The translations under genes were made by a program, and so were the position numbers. Below, piece by piece: positions 1 to 7,326 of a DNA stretch of 19,256 nucleotides (within the stretch, counting starts at the first letter, position 1; each line of letters begins with the position of its first letter). This DNA comes from Bacillota bacterium (lineage in GTDB: Bacteria; Bacillota; Sulfobacillia; Thermaerobacterales; Thermaerobacteraceae). The stretch is taken from assembly GCA_003242195.1 (NCBI GenBank), contig QGUQ01000002.1, forward strand, positions 1-19,256, given 5' to 3'. The notes under the pieces were generated by a model, which was not told the origin of the DNA, did no database searches, and saw nothing but the letters and a program-made list of their open reading frames with translations.

Positions 1-721
1 CACGGGCATCGGCCTCGCCATGGTGGCGGCCGTCAAGGGATACCGGCTGATCCTTGTCATGCCCGAGACCATGTCGCTGGAGCGGCGGGCGCTGTTCCGC
101 GCCTACGGAGCGGAGCTGGTCCTGACCCCCGGGGCCGAGGGCATGCGAGGAGCCATTCGCAAGGCGGAGGAACTGGTCGCCGAACACCCCACGTATTTCA
201 TGCCCATGCAGTTCGACAACCCGGCCAACCCGGAGATCCATCGCCGTACCACCGCAAGGGAGATCCTGGAGCAAATGGGCGGGCGGCTGGACGCCTTCGT
301 TGCCGGGGTGGGCACCGGCGGGACGCTGACGGGTGTGGGCGAGGTGCTCAAGCGCGAGTTGCCGGGCTGCCAGGTGGTGGCGGTGGAACCCGCCTCCTCG
401 GCGGTGCTGTCGGGCGGCGAGCCCGGGCCCCATCGCATTCAGGGCATCGGCGCCGGATTCGTACCGCGGGTCCTCAACCGGCAGATCATCGACCGCGTCA
501 TTCCGGTTTCCGATGAGGACGCCTTCCGCTTCATGCGGCGGCTGGCGCGGGAGGAAGGTCTGTTGGTTGGGATCTCCTCGGGAGCCGTGGCCTGGGCGGC
601 GCGCCAGGTGGCCCGGGAACTGGGTCCCGGCCGGCGGGTGCTGGCGGTGCTGGCCGATACGGGCGAGCGGTACCTGTCGATGATAGAGGACCTGGCCGCC
701 TTCATCGGCGAGGAGCCCTGA
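1..721 (+). CDS. cysK: Cysteine synthase (O-acetylserine sulfhydrylase), 5' truncated by window edge
   Basis: The reading frame is already open at base 2 and ends in TGA at 719-721, giving about 239 residues of a protein normally near 310. The first visible residues, TGIGLAMVAA, belong to the conserved Asn-Thr-Gly-Ile substrate loop. So the missing part is the N-terminal ~70 residues, including the lysine that binds pyridoxal phosphate. Seen further on are the glycine-rich phosphate-binding loop GVGTGGTLTG (fragment residues about 102-111), GISSGA (about 190-195) and the C-terminal DTGERYLS. The family forms cysteine from O-acetylserine and sulfide in the cytoplasm as a PLP fold-type II enzyme. 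Cystathionine beta-synthase-like or CysM-like relatives cannot be fully excluded without the N-terminus, but the C-terminal motif favours CysK. A new promoter follows, so it is probably the last gene of its unit. Confidence 0.93.
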   Translation, partial: TGIGLAMVAAVKGYRLILVMPETMSLERRALFRAYGAELVLTPGAEGMRGAIRKAEELVAEHPTYFMPMQFDNPANPEIHRRTTAREILEQMGGRLDAFVAGVGTGGTLTGVGEVLKRELPGCQVVAVEPASSAVLSGGEPGPHRIQGIGAGFVPRVLNRQIIDRVIPVSDEDAFRFMRRLAREEGLLVGISSGAVAWAARQVARELGPGRRVLAVLADTGERYLSMIEDLAAFIGEEP

Positions 722-745
722 GGAACACCCGTGCCCACCGGGCCA

Positions 746-754
746 TGCTAAAAT
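746..754 (+). promoter_or_regulatory. Extended -10 promoter upstream of yebC
   Basis: TGCTAAAAT combines the extended TG-N element (746-748) with a near-consensus -10 hexamer TAAAAT (749-754). It is a striking A/T island in a very GC-rich gap, about 80 bp before the yebC start. No convincing -35 hexamer is present at the usual distance, which is common for extended -10 promoters. Assignment rests on sequence alone. Confidence 0.5.
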
Positions 755-834
755 AACCGTCGGATTCATCCGTCGATGCATCGGCAGATTTCGTTCGGCC
801 ACATCCGCAGCGCCGATTGCCGGGAGGATGGAAC

Positions 835-1584
835 ATGGCCGGGCATTCCAAATGGGCGAACCGGAAGCATCGCAAGGCCCGCCAGGATGCGAAGAAGGGC
901 AAGATCTTCTCCAAGCTCTCGCGGGAGATCATCACGGCGGTCCGGCAGGGGGGCGGCGACCCCGATGCCAACCCGCGCCTGCGCCTGGCGCTCGAGCGGG
1001 CCAGGCAGTACAGCATGCCCGCGGAGAACATCGAGCGGGCCATCAAGCGCGGCCTGGGCGAGCTGGAGACGGGCGAGGAATACGAGGAGCTCATCTACGA
1101 GGGTTACGGGCCGGGCGGCGTCGCCCTCATGCTGGAGATCCTCACCGACAACCGCAACCGCAGCGCCGGGGAGATCCGCCACATCTTCGCCAAGCACGGC
1201 GGCAACCTGGGCGAGAGCGGTTGCGTGGCGTGGATGTTCGACCGCAAGGGCGTGATCACCGTCGCCGGCGACTCGCTGCCCTCGGAGGACGACCTCCTGC
1301 TGATCGCCGTCGAGGCGGGCGCCGAAGACATGAAACGGGAGGACGACGCCTACATCATCTACACCAACCCTGACGACCTGCACGACGTCCGCGAGGCGCT
1401 GGAGAAGGCGGGCGTGCCCGTGCAGAACGCTGAGCTGCGCATGATCCCCAAGACGGAGGTCCGCGTCGAGGGCAAGGAGGCCGAGCAGCTCCTGCGCCTG
1501 CTGGACGCCCTGGAGGAGCACGACGACGTGCAGGAGATCTACGGGAATTTCGAACTGCCCGACGAACTCCTGGTCGAGTCCTGA
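835..1584 (+). CDS. yebC: YebC/PmpR family protein (TACO1-type translation/regulatory factor)
   Basis: 249 residues, the normal family length. The start MAGHSKWANRKHRKARQDAKK is the family signature, and the ATG at 835 has GGGAGG at 822-827, seven bases away; an upstream in-frame TTG at 817 lacks this support. Other typical segments are GGDPDANPRLRLALERAR and the acidic C-terminal half. The family was long annotated as a DNA-binding transcription regulator. More recent work ties members to translation, relieving ribosome stalling at difficult sequences such as proline stretches. The protein is cytoplasmic. It sits just upstream of the ruv genes, as in many bacteria, but has its own promoter and a strong terminator at 1649-1672, so it is likely transcribed on its own. 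Confidence 0.96.
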   Translation: MAGHSKWANRKHRKARQDAKKGKIFSKLSREIITAVRQGGGDPDANPRLRLALERARQYSMPAENIERAIKRGLGELETGEEYEELIYEGYGPGGVALMLEILTDNRNRSAGEIRHIFAKHGGNLGESGCVAWMFDRKGVITVAGDSLPSEDDLLLIAVEAGAEDMKREDDAYIIYTNPDDLHDVREALEKAGVPVQNAELRMIPKTEVRVEGKEAEQLLRLLDALEEHDDVQEIYGNFELPDELLVES

Positions 1585-1648
1585 GGGGGACCGGCCCTGA
1601 ACCGGGGCTGCGCGGGCCGGTTCTCGCCGGGTGCAAGGATCCAATCAC

Positions 1649-1672
1649 GCGCGGGATCGGCCGCGCTTTTTT
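1649..1672 (+). terminator. Intrinsic terminator after yebC
   Basis: A perfect 6-bp GC stem, GCGCGG (1649-1654) with CCGCGC (1661-1666), has a 6-base loop and is followed at once by six T residues (1667-1672). A second inverted repeat just upstream, ACCGGCCC (1590-1597) with GGGCCGGT (1614-1621), has no T tract and may only protect the 3' end. Confidence 0.85.
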
Positions 1673-1752
1673 GCTTTCGCGACCGCGGATGAGCGGAGGG
1701 CCGGCGGGGCATCCTGTGCCGGGAATCCTTTCGCGGCGCGGGAGGCAGGGGC

Positions 1753-2313
1753 GTGGGCGACCGGCGCAAGCGCAGGCTGGCGATGGCGGCCCTACTGGTG
1801 GCGGCCCTGGCGGCCGGCGCGGGTGGCGTATTCCTGTGGCGCCATGACGCCGGCTCCGGCGTCCCGGCGCCCGCCGGGACGCGCCGGCCACCCCTGACGG
1901 CGAGGGTGGCGCCGGAGATGCGCCTGGTGGAGCGGGTCCACTACCGCCAGTGCCGCATGGCCCTGGAGACGGAGCGGCCGCCGGGGCCCGGCGAGGCCGG
2001 GCGGACGGTGGCCGACTTGTTGCGTCGCCGGGCGTCGTGGCATCTGATCGGGTACTCAGGCGACCGGCTGGTCCTGGGGCGCGACGTGGACGGTCCCTGC
2101 CCCCCGCAAGACATCCTGCGTTTCCGGACGGTGGGCCTCCACCAGGGGTACGTGGCCATCTACTATGGCCGCGGCACCGGCGGCCCGCTGCGCCAGCTCA
2201 CCGACATCGCGGCCTCCCGCCTCCTGCCCGGCGATCGCCGCCGCCTGGCCGCCGGGCTGGTGGTCTCCACCGATGACGCCGCCTGGCAGCTCATCGAAGG
2301 CCTGATACCCTGA
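1753..2313 (+). CDS. BofC-like intercompartmental signalling protein
   Basis: 186 residues. A basic N-terminus (GDRRKRR) is followed by one hydrophobic segment at about 9-29, so the protein is probably membrane-anchored or exported. Residues about 84-186 resemble the BofC C-terminal domain: RTVADLLRRRASWHLIGY, then SGDRLVLGRDVDG, then CPP and a GYVAIYYGR strand. The LVERVHY segment near 58-64 recalls the BofC N-terminal domain. In Bacillus, BofC is a forespore protein acting between the two membranes to limit SpoIVB signalling to pro-sigma-K. The place of this gene, between yebC and the ruv genes, matches Bacillus subtilis and supports the call, since the sequence match alone is modest. GTG at 1753 is chosen for GGAGG at 1741-1745. 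No promoter is obvious in 1673-1752. Confidence 0.7.
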   Translation: MGDRRKRRLAMAALLVAALAAGAGGVFLWRHDAGSGVPAPAGTRRPPLTARVAPEMRLVERVHYRQCRMALETERPPGPGEAGRTVADLLRRRASWHLIGYSGDRLVLGRDVDGPCPPQDILRFRTVGLHQGYVAIYYGRGTGGPLRQLTDIAASRLLPGDRRRLAAGLVVSTDDAAWQLIEGLIP

Positions 2314-2390
2314 AAGGCCGGCCCGCCGGCCCGGTGCAGAGGAGCCCCCGCCCGCCCGTCGAAGGCTAAAGGGGTAGGAGGGATGGGCGC

Positions 2391-2897
2391 GTGCGGGTCC
2401 TCGGCATCGACCCCGGGACGGCCACGACGGGTTTTGGCATCGTGGAGGCGGCGGGCGACGGGCTTCGGCCGATCGCTTACGGCACGATACGGACGCCCGC
2501 GGGCGAAGCGCCGGAACTCCGGCTCCAGGCGATCTTCCGCGACCTCCAGGATCTCATCCGGCGCTACCGGCCCGGGGCCGTGGCCGTCGAGCGCCTGTTC
2601 GTCCATCGCAACCTGACCAGCGTGATCCACGTGGGCCAGGCGCGCGGCGTGGCTCTGCTGGCCGCCGCCGAGGCCGGCCTGCCGGTCTACGAGTATGCCC
2701 CCCACGAGGTCAAGCAGGCCGTGGCGGGTTACGGGCGGGCCACCAAGGACCAGGTGCAGCGAATGGTGCAGGCCCTCCTGGGCCTGCAGCGGCTGCCCGA
2801 GCCCGACGATGCCGCCGATGCCCTGGCAGTAGCCGTGTGCTGCGTGCACGCCCGTACGGCCGTATGGTCCCGGGCGGCCGGGGGGTGGCGGTCGTGA
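2391..2897 (+). CDS. ruvC: Holliday junction endodeoxyribonuclease RuvC
   Basis: 168 residues, normal length. RuvC cuts Holliday junctions symmetrically in concert with RuvAB during recombinational repair. The RNase H-like fold and its acidic metal-binding residues are visible: D7 in LGIDPGTATTGFG, E67 in VAVERLF, and D140 and D143 in the DDAADALAVA motif. The start is GTG at 2391, with AGGAGG at 2376-2381 nine bases upstream. An ATG at 2383 is in another frame and would lie almost on the Shine-Dalgarno sequence. The gene ends in TGA at 2895-2897, overlapping the GTG of ruvA, so translation of the two is coupled. Confidence 0.97.
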   Translation: MRVLGIDPGTATTGFGIVEAAGDGLRPIAYGTIRTPAGEAPELRLQAIFRDLQDLIRRYRPGAVAVERLFVHRNLTSVIHVGQARGVALLAAAEAGLPVYEYAPHEVKQAVAGYGRATKDQVQRMVQALLGLQRLPEPDDAADALAVAVCCVHARTAVWSRAAGGWRS

Positions 2898-3544
2898 TCG
2901 CCTTCCTGCGAGGGGAGCTGGCCGCCCTCCACGGGGACGAAGCCTGGATCGACGTGGGCGGCGTGGGCTACCGGGTGGCCGTCTCCCGCCAGACCCAGCG
3001 TCGGCTGCCGCCACCGGGCGGGGAGGTCTTCCTGCGCACGCGCCTGATCGTGCGAGAGGACCAGTGGGCCCTCTACGGCTTCGCCACGGCGGAGGAACAG
3101 GCGGCCTTCGACGCGCTGCTGGCCGTGAGCGGGGTGGGCCCGCGGCTGGCCCTGGCGATCCTCTCGGTACTGACGCCGGAAGAGCTGCACCGCGCCGTCG
3201 CCCTCCAGGACGCGGCGCTGCTCACCCGGGTGCCCGGCGTAGGCCCGAAGCTTGCGCGGCGCCTGCTCAACGAACTGCGCGATCGCCTGGGTGAGCTCCC
3301 GGCGGCCGGTGGGGTGCCCGCAGCCGCGGCGGCGGGCGCCGAACCCGCCGCCGGCGGCGGGCCGCTGGCCGACGCCCTGGCTGCCCTGGAGGCGTTGGGC
3401 TATACGCGGTCGGAGGCGGAGGAAGCCCTGGTCCAGGCCCGGACGCAGCTCGCCCGGGAGGACGCACCCGCCGAGGCGTGGATCCGTGAGGCCCTGCGGG
3501 CCCTCGGCCGGAGGAACCGGGCCCTGGGAGGGACGCACCGGTGA
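2894..3544 (+). CDS. ruvA: Holliday junction branch migration subunit RuvA
   Basis: 216 residues. RuvA binds four-way junctions as a tetramer and loads the RuvB motor. Seen: the N-terminal OB-fold start IAFLRGELAAL and the VGGVGYRV strand; two helix-hairpin-helix motifs, LLAVSGVGPRLAL and LTRVPGVGPKLARRLL; and the C-terminal RuvB-binding domain ALAALEALGYTRSEAEEAL, reached through an Ala/Gly/Pro-rich linker. The frame is open further upstream, but the family begins at V/M-I-A-F-L-R, so GTG 2894 is chosen. It overlaps the ruvC stop as GTGA and follows a G-rich Shine-Dalgarno-like run. Confidence 0.97.
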   Translation: MIAFLRGELAALHGDEAWIDVGGVGYRVAVSRQTQRRLPPPGGEVFLRTRLIVREDQWALYGFATAEEQAAFDALLAVSGVGPRLALAILSVLTPEELHRAVALQDAALLTRVPGVGPKLARRLLNELRDRLGELPAAGGVPAAAAAGAEPAAGGGPLADALAALEALGYTRSEAEEALVQARTQLAREDAPAEAWIREALRALGRRNRALGGTHR

Positions 3545-4614
3545 TCGAGGAGGAACGGGTGGTCAGCAGCCGCATGCGGGACGAGGACGCGCCCCTGGAG
3601 TCCAGCCTCCGGCCCCGTTCGCTGGCCGATTTCCCGGGCCAGAAAGCGGTCAAGGAGAAGCTGGCCATCTACATCCAGGCGGCGCGGGAGCGGGGGGAGG
3701 CCCTGGACCACGTCTTGCTCTACGGCCCGCCGGGACTGGGCAAGACGTCACTGGCGCAGGTCATCGCCCGGGAGCTGGGCGTGGGCTTCCGGATGACGTC
3801 CGGCCCCGCCATCGAGCGAGCGGGTGACCTGGCGGCCTTGCTCACCAATCTCAACGACCGGGATGTCCTCTTCATCGACGAGATCCACCGGTTACCCCGG
3901 CCGGTGGAGGAGATCCTCTACCCGGCCATGGAGGACTTCGCCTTGGACCTGATCATCGGCAAGGGTCCCGCCGCCCGCTCGCTGCGCATCGACCTGCCGC
4001 GGTTCACCCTGGTGGGCGCCACCACCCGGGCGGGACGGTTGACGGGCCCCCTGCGGGATCGCTTCGGAGTCCTCTTGCGCCTTGAGTATTATCAAGTGGA
4101 GGAACTGATGGAGATCGTCCTGCGCTCCGCCCGCCTGCTGGGAATCGCCATCGACGAGGAAGGAGCCCGGGAGGTGGCGCGGCGGGCCCGCGGCACGCCC
4201 CGCGTCGCCAACCGCCTACTGCGCCGCTTGCGCGACTTTGCCCAGGTGCGGGCGGACGGCGTGATCACGGCCGAGGTGGCTCGCGCCGGTCTGGAGCTGT
4301 TGGAAGTGGACGAGTGCGGCCTCGACCGTTCGGACCGGCGACTGCTGCGCACCCTCGCCCAGAATTACGGCGGCGGGCCGGTGGGGTTGGAGACGCTGGC
4401 CGCCGCCATCGGCGAGGAGGCGGAGACCATCGAGGACGTCTACGAGCCCTACCTGATGCAGATGGGCTTCCTGCAGCGTACCCCGCGCGGGCGGGTGCTG
4501 GGCCGGCGGGCCTACGAGCACCTGGGGTTGCCGGTGCCCCCGTGGCTGGAAGAGGGGGGCGGCCGGGACCGGAACGGCGCGGCAGCCGGCGCGGAACAGC
4601 AAAGGCTACTCTAG
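3541..4614 (+). CDS. ruvB: Holliday junction ATP-dependent helicase RuvB
   Basis: 357 residues. RuvB is the hexameric AAA+ motor that drives branch migration with RuvA. Seen: the family N-terminal motif LRPRSLADFPGQ; Walker A GPPGLGKTS (62-70); Walker B with DEIH (113-116); sensor 1 GATTRAG (159-165) and the following LRDRFG; and the winged-helix C-terminal domain with VYEPYLMQMGFLQRTPRGR. The GTG start at 3541 overlaps the ruvA stop as GTGA and has GGGAGGGA at 3526-3533. The last ~25 residues are a Gly/Arg/Ala-rich tail of low conservation. Confidence 0.98.
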   Translation: MIEEERVVSSRMRDEDAPLESSLRPRSLADFPGQKAVKEKLAIYIQAARERGEALDHVLLYGPPGLGKTSLAQVIARELGVGFRMTSGPAIERAGDLAALLTNLNDRDVLFIDEIHRLPRPVEEILYPAMEDFALDLIIGKGPAARSLRIDLPRFTLVGATTRAGRLTGPLRDRFGVLLRLEYYQVEELMEIVLRSARLLGIAIDEEGAREVARRARGTPRVANRLLRRLRDFAQVRADGVITAEVARAGLELLEVDECGLDRSDRRLLRTLAQNYGGGPVGLETLAAAIGEEAETIEDVYEPYLMQMGFLQRTPRGRVLGRRAYEHLGLPVPPWLEEGGGRDRNGAAAGAEQQRLL

Positions 4615-4692
4615 GGCTAGGGCGCTCGAAACAGGGCTGCGGAAGCGGAGCGGCGCGGACCGCGGCCATCTGGAGGCGCCGGGTGATGGCAG

Positions 4693-4914
4693 ATGGGCTT
4701 TTCGGAGCTGGGGCGCTGGCTCTTCTTGCTCGGGGCCGGTATCGCCCTGTTCGGGCTGGTCATCATGCTGGCCGGCCGCATCGGATTTGGCGGGCTTCCC
4801 GGCGATATCGTCGTCCGCCGGGGTAATTTCACCTTCTTCTTCCCCCTGGCCAGCTCCCTGGTGCTGAGTCTCGTTCTGACAATCCTGCTAAACCTGCTCT
4901 TCCGCGGGCGCTGA
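4693..4914 (+). CDS. DUF2905 family small membrane protein
   Basis: 73 residues with two hydrophobic segments, about 5-27 and 49-69. They flank the family core GRIGFGGLPGDIVVRRGNFTFFFP. The length and this GDI-x-RRGNFTFYFP-like motif identify DUF2905. Its function is unknown. It commonly sits beside ruvB, as it does here. ATG 4693 is the first possible start because an in-frame TGA lies at 4684-4686. GGAGG at 4672-4676 is 16 bases away, a poor spacing, so translation may be weak. Confidence 0.88.
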   Translation: MGFSELGRWLFLLGAGIALFGLVIMLAGRIGFGGLPGDIVVRRGNFTFFFPLASSLVLSLVLTILLNLLFRGR

Positions 4915-4916
4915 AT

Positions 4917-4951
4917 CCCGGTCTGCCGGGACGCCGGCCCGGCAGACCGGG
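4917..4951 (+). repeat. Perfect 14-bp inverted repeat between DUF2905 gene and sigI
   Basis: CCCGGTCTGCCGGG (4917-4930) and CCCGGCAGACCGGG (4938-4951) are exact reverse complements, with a 7-base loop. The hairpin starts three bases after the DUF2905 stop and ends 35 bases before the sigI start. There is no T tract, so a classical intrinsic terminator is not shown. Attenuation, RNA stabilisation or a protein site are alternatives. Confidence 0.8.
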
Positions 4952-4986
4952 GGCGCCCGGGCCGAGCGTGCTGACGGGGTGGGGCC

Positions 4987-5721
4987 ATGGTATCCAACCC
5001 CCAAGCCAACTCCCTGGAGGCCGGCGCTCTGCTGGCCCAGGCGAAGGCCGGCGACGCGCGTGCCCGGAACGAGTTGATCCGGGCGTACATGCCCTTTGTG
5101 CTCAAGGTGGCATCGCGCCTGTGCGGCCGCTACCTGCACGCGGGCCAGGACGAGGAGGTCAGCATCGGCCTCCTGGCCTTCAACGAAGCCATCGATCGCT
5201 TCGACGCCCGCCGGGGCAACAATTTCGTGGCCTTCGCCGAAACAGTCATCAAGAGGCGCCTGATCGACCACTTCCGCAAGCAGGCGCCGGCGGCGCCGGT
5301 CGTGCCCTTCAGCGAGCTGGAGGCGGCCGGCGGGGAGGGGCAGCCGGTCCAGTCCGTGGACATCCAGGCCGCCCTGGACCGGCATGCCCTGGCCCTCGAG
5401 GCGTGGGAGCGCAGGCAGGAGATCGTCCGCCTGCAGGAGGAACTGGCGGCCTTCGGGATTCGTTTCAGCGACCTGGTGGACAACTGCCCCAAGCACAGGG
5501 ACGCACGGGAGCGGGCCATCGAGGTGGCGCGGCGCCTGGCCACGGTGCCCGCCTATCGGGAGGCCCTGCTCCGGAACCGCTCCCTGCCCCTACGGGAGCT
5601 GGCGGCCGATCCCGAGGTGCGGGTGTCCCGCAAGACGCTGGAACGCCAGCGCAAGTACATCGTGGCCGTGGCCCTGATCCTGATGGGCGACTACGTCTAT
5701 CTCCGGGAGTACCTGACCTGA
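4987..5721 (+). CDS. sigI: RNA polymerase sigma factor SigI
   Basis: 244 residues, as expected for SigI, a sigma-70 family member found in Firmicutes. The core-binding and -10 recognition region is seen at about 25-98: ELIRAYMPFVLKVAS, RFDARRGNNFVAFAE and TVIKRRLIDHFRK. The SigI-specific C-terminal region is at about 145-244, with FSDLVDNCPKHRD and VSRKTLERQRKYIVA. SigI directs heat and envelope stress genes in Bacillus and polysaccharide-degradation genes in cellulolytic clostridia. It is followed directly by its anti-sigma factor gene. ATG 4987 is chosen as the family-like N-terminus; GGGGTGGGG lies at 4976-4984. I found no sigma-I-type promoter (ACCCC/CGAA) in 4915-4986. Confidence 0.93.
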   Translation: MVSNPQANSLEAGALLAQAKAGDARARNELIRAYMPFVLKVASRLCGRYLHAGQDEEVSIGLLAFNEAIDRFDARRGNNFVAFAETVIKRRLIDHFRKQAPAAPVVPFSELEAAGGEGQPVQSVDIQAALDRHALALEAWERRQEIVRLQEELAAFGIRFSDLVDNCPKHRDARERAIEVARRLATVPAYREALLRNRSLPLRELAADPEVRVSRKTLERQRKYIVAVALILMGDYVYLREYLT

Positions 5722-5726
5722 TCCGG

Positions 5727-5749
5727 CGCGGCCGCGAGCGGCGGCCGCG
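5727..5749 (+). repeat. GC-only hairpin between sigI and rsgI
   Basis: CGCGGCCGC (5727-5735) pairs perfectly with GCGGCCGCG (5741-5749) around a 5-base loop. It starts six bases after the sigI stop and lies before the rsgI ribosome-binding site (GGAGG, 5775-5779). It has no T tract. It could lower rsgI expression relative to sigI or simply protect RNA. Confidence 0.65.
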
Positions 5750-5787
5750 ATGGCGGGGCGCCGGGAGGGCGCTGGGAGGCATGGGTC

Positions 5788-7206
5788 ATGCGATCCAAGG
5801 CGGTCGTGTTGCACGTCGAGGGTGACAGCGCCGTCGTCCTGAAGGAGGGCGGCGAGTTCCTGCGGGTCCCCCTCGGAGGGCGCCGGTGGCGGGTGGGCCA
5901 GGAGGTGTTGCTGGAAGAAGTCCCCCGGCGTTCCCGTTGGCGACTGCCCGTGGCCTGGGCCGCGGCGGCTGCCCTGCTGGTGGCCGTCGTGGCGGGTGGC
6001 CTGGTGATGCCGGTCTCTGCGGCCACTAGTTACGTCACCGTCGATACGGGCACGGGTAGCGTGGGCCTGGTGGCGGGCGAACGCGGTGACGTGATCCAGG
6101 CCGTGGTGCTCCACGGCAGCGGCGAACTGGCAGAGGAAGCGGCGGGGCTGGAGGGGTTGCCGCTGGACCGGGCCATCGCCGAGGTCCTGGACCGGGCTGC
6201 CGCCCAGGACCCGGGAGACGGGGGGGCCGGCACGGTGCTCATCGGCGCGGCGCCGCTCCGCGCCGGGGAGGGACTACCGCCGGCCGTGCGGCAGGCGGTC
6301 GAACGGGCCCGGCAGATGGCCACCACCGTCCTGAAGCAACGGGGGCAACCCATCCAGCCCGAGGTCATGGTCGTGGCCGTGGACGACCCGGAGGTGGGGC
6401 CGCTTCTCGGGCGGGTGGCCCGGGACCGGCACCTGTCCGTCGCCCAATCCATGCTCTGGGCCGCCAGCCAGGCGGCAGGGATGCAAGGACCCGATCGGGA
6501 AGCCGTGAGCCGCGTGCTGGACCGGCTGGCAAAGGTCTCCAGGGATGAGCTCCGCCAGTCCGCCCGCCCCGAGCTCCTGGCGACCGGGACCCTGAAGTCC
6601 TGGCTGGGTGACGGGCGGGTGGCAGGTCTGGCCCGCGTGTCCGGTGCCGGCGGTGAGGAACGGGTCCGGGACGGCGCGGACATCCCCCGGGGCCGGCCCG
6701 GCCGGCCCGGGAAGCCCGGCGACGGGGCGCAGGGCGCAGGGCGCGGGGACAAAGCGGCCCGCCGGGCGGTCCCGGGCAACGACGGGGGCGCCGGCGACCG
6801 GCGGGCCGCCGCCGCGCCGGAACGGGGACGGAATGGGAGCCGGGACGATCAGGGGCGGCGCCCGGGTGGCGGCGAGGGCGTTCGCGACGGCTCGAAGGCG
6901 TCCGTCCGGGCGTCGTCGGCCGAGCCGCGCCTGCGGGCCGGGCGTGACGCGGACGATCGACGGGCCGGGCGGGATGAGGCGATCGACCGTGACGGCGCGG
7001 CCCGGGGAAGGTCCGGTGCCCGGCAGGCCGACGGCAGCGGGGGCGGCCCCGGCAAGGGAGCTTCCCGTCGGCACGGGCTCGGCCAATGTGCGAGGGAACC
7101 GGGCGGGGCAGGCGGGCCGCGCGACGGAGCCGGGGGTGACGAGCGCTCCAGCCTTCGCGGCTTTGTGCGCCACGTGCTGGACTCCCTCTTGTGCCGGGAG
7201 AGGTAG
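5788..7206 (+). CDS. rsgI: Membrane anti-sigma factor RsgI-like, atypical self-cleavage region
   Basis: 472 residues. RsgI holds SigI at the membrane and releases it after regulated proteolysis. Seen: the cytoplasmic N-terminal RsgI domain (about 1-48) with KAVVLHVEGDSAVVL; one membrane segment at about 54-76; a juxtamembrane extracellular domain from about 80, starting SYVTVDTGTGSVGL; then from about 290 a long Gly/Arg/Asp/Pro-rich tail ending in a short amphipathic stretch. Known RsgI proteins have an Asn-Pro-Ser motif after the YVTVD strand, where self-cleavage occurs; here it reads TGTGS. No carbohydrate-binding module is visible. ATG 5788 is used because GGAGG at 5775-5779 suits it; ATG 5781 is in another frame. 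Codon-position signal in about 6781-7140 is weak and a second frame is open there. Confidence 0.85.
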   Translation: MRSKAVVLHVEGDSAVVLKEGGEFLRVPLGGRRWRVGQEVLLEEVPRRSRWRLPVAWAAAAALLVAVVAGGLVMPVSAATSYVTVDTGTGSVGLVAGERGDVIQAVVLHGSGELAEEAAGLEGLPLDRAIAEVLDRAAAQDPGDGGAGTVLIGAAPLRAGEGLPPAVRQAVERARQMATTVLKQRGQPIQPEVMVVAVDDPEVGPLLGRVARDRHLSVAQSMLWAASQAAGMQGPDREAVSRVLDRLAKVSRDELRQSARPELLATGTLKSWLGDGRVAGLARVSGAGGEERVRDGADIPRGRPGRPGKPGDGAQGAGRGDKAARRAVPGNDGGAGDRRAAAAPERGRNGSRDDQGRRPGGGEGVRDGSKASVRASSAEPRLRAGRDADDRRAGRDEAIDRDGAARGRSGARQADGSGGGPGKGASRRHGLGQCAREPGGAGGPRDGAGGDERSSLRGFVRHVLDSLLCRER

Positions 7207-7294
7207 TCGGCTGCCGTGGCCCCGGGAAAAGGGATCCATCGTGGCCCGCCGGTGGCCGCCCGCCGGCGGGCCAGCCGATACGGGTTCCGGGAGC

Positions 7295-7325
7295 GGGCCG
7301 TGCGTTGCGCGGCCCCTCTTGTTTT
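7295..7325 (+). terminator. Probable intrinsic terminator after sigI-rsgI
   Basis: GGGCCGTG (7295-7302) pairs with CGCGGCCC (7308-7315), including one G-U pair, around a 5-base loop. CTCTTGTTTT follows. It is a reasonable terminator separating the sigI-rsgI unit from queA. Confidence 0.7.
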
Positions 7326-7326
7326 G

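Noticed and set aside
2383..2616. ATG-started open frame overlapping ruvC
   Set aside because: The product has no recognisable motif, and the ATG lies two bases after the Shine-Dalgarno sequence that serves ruvC.
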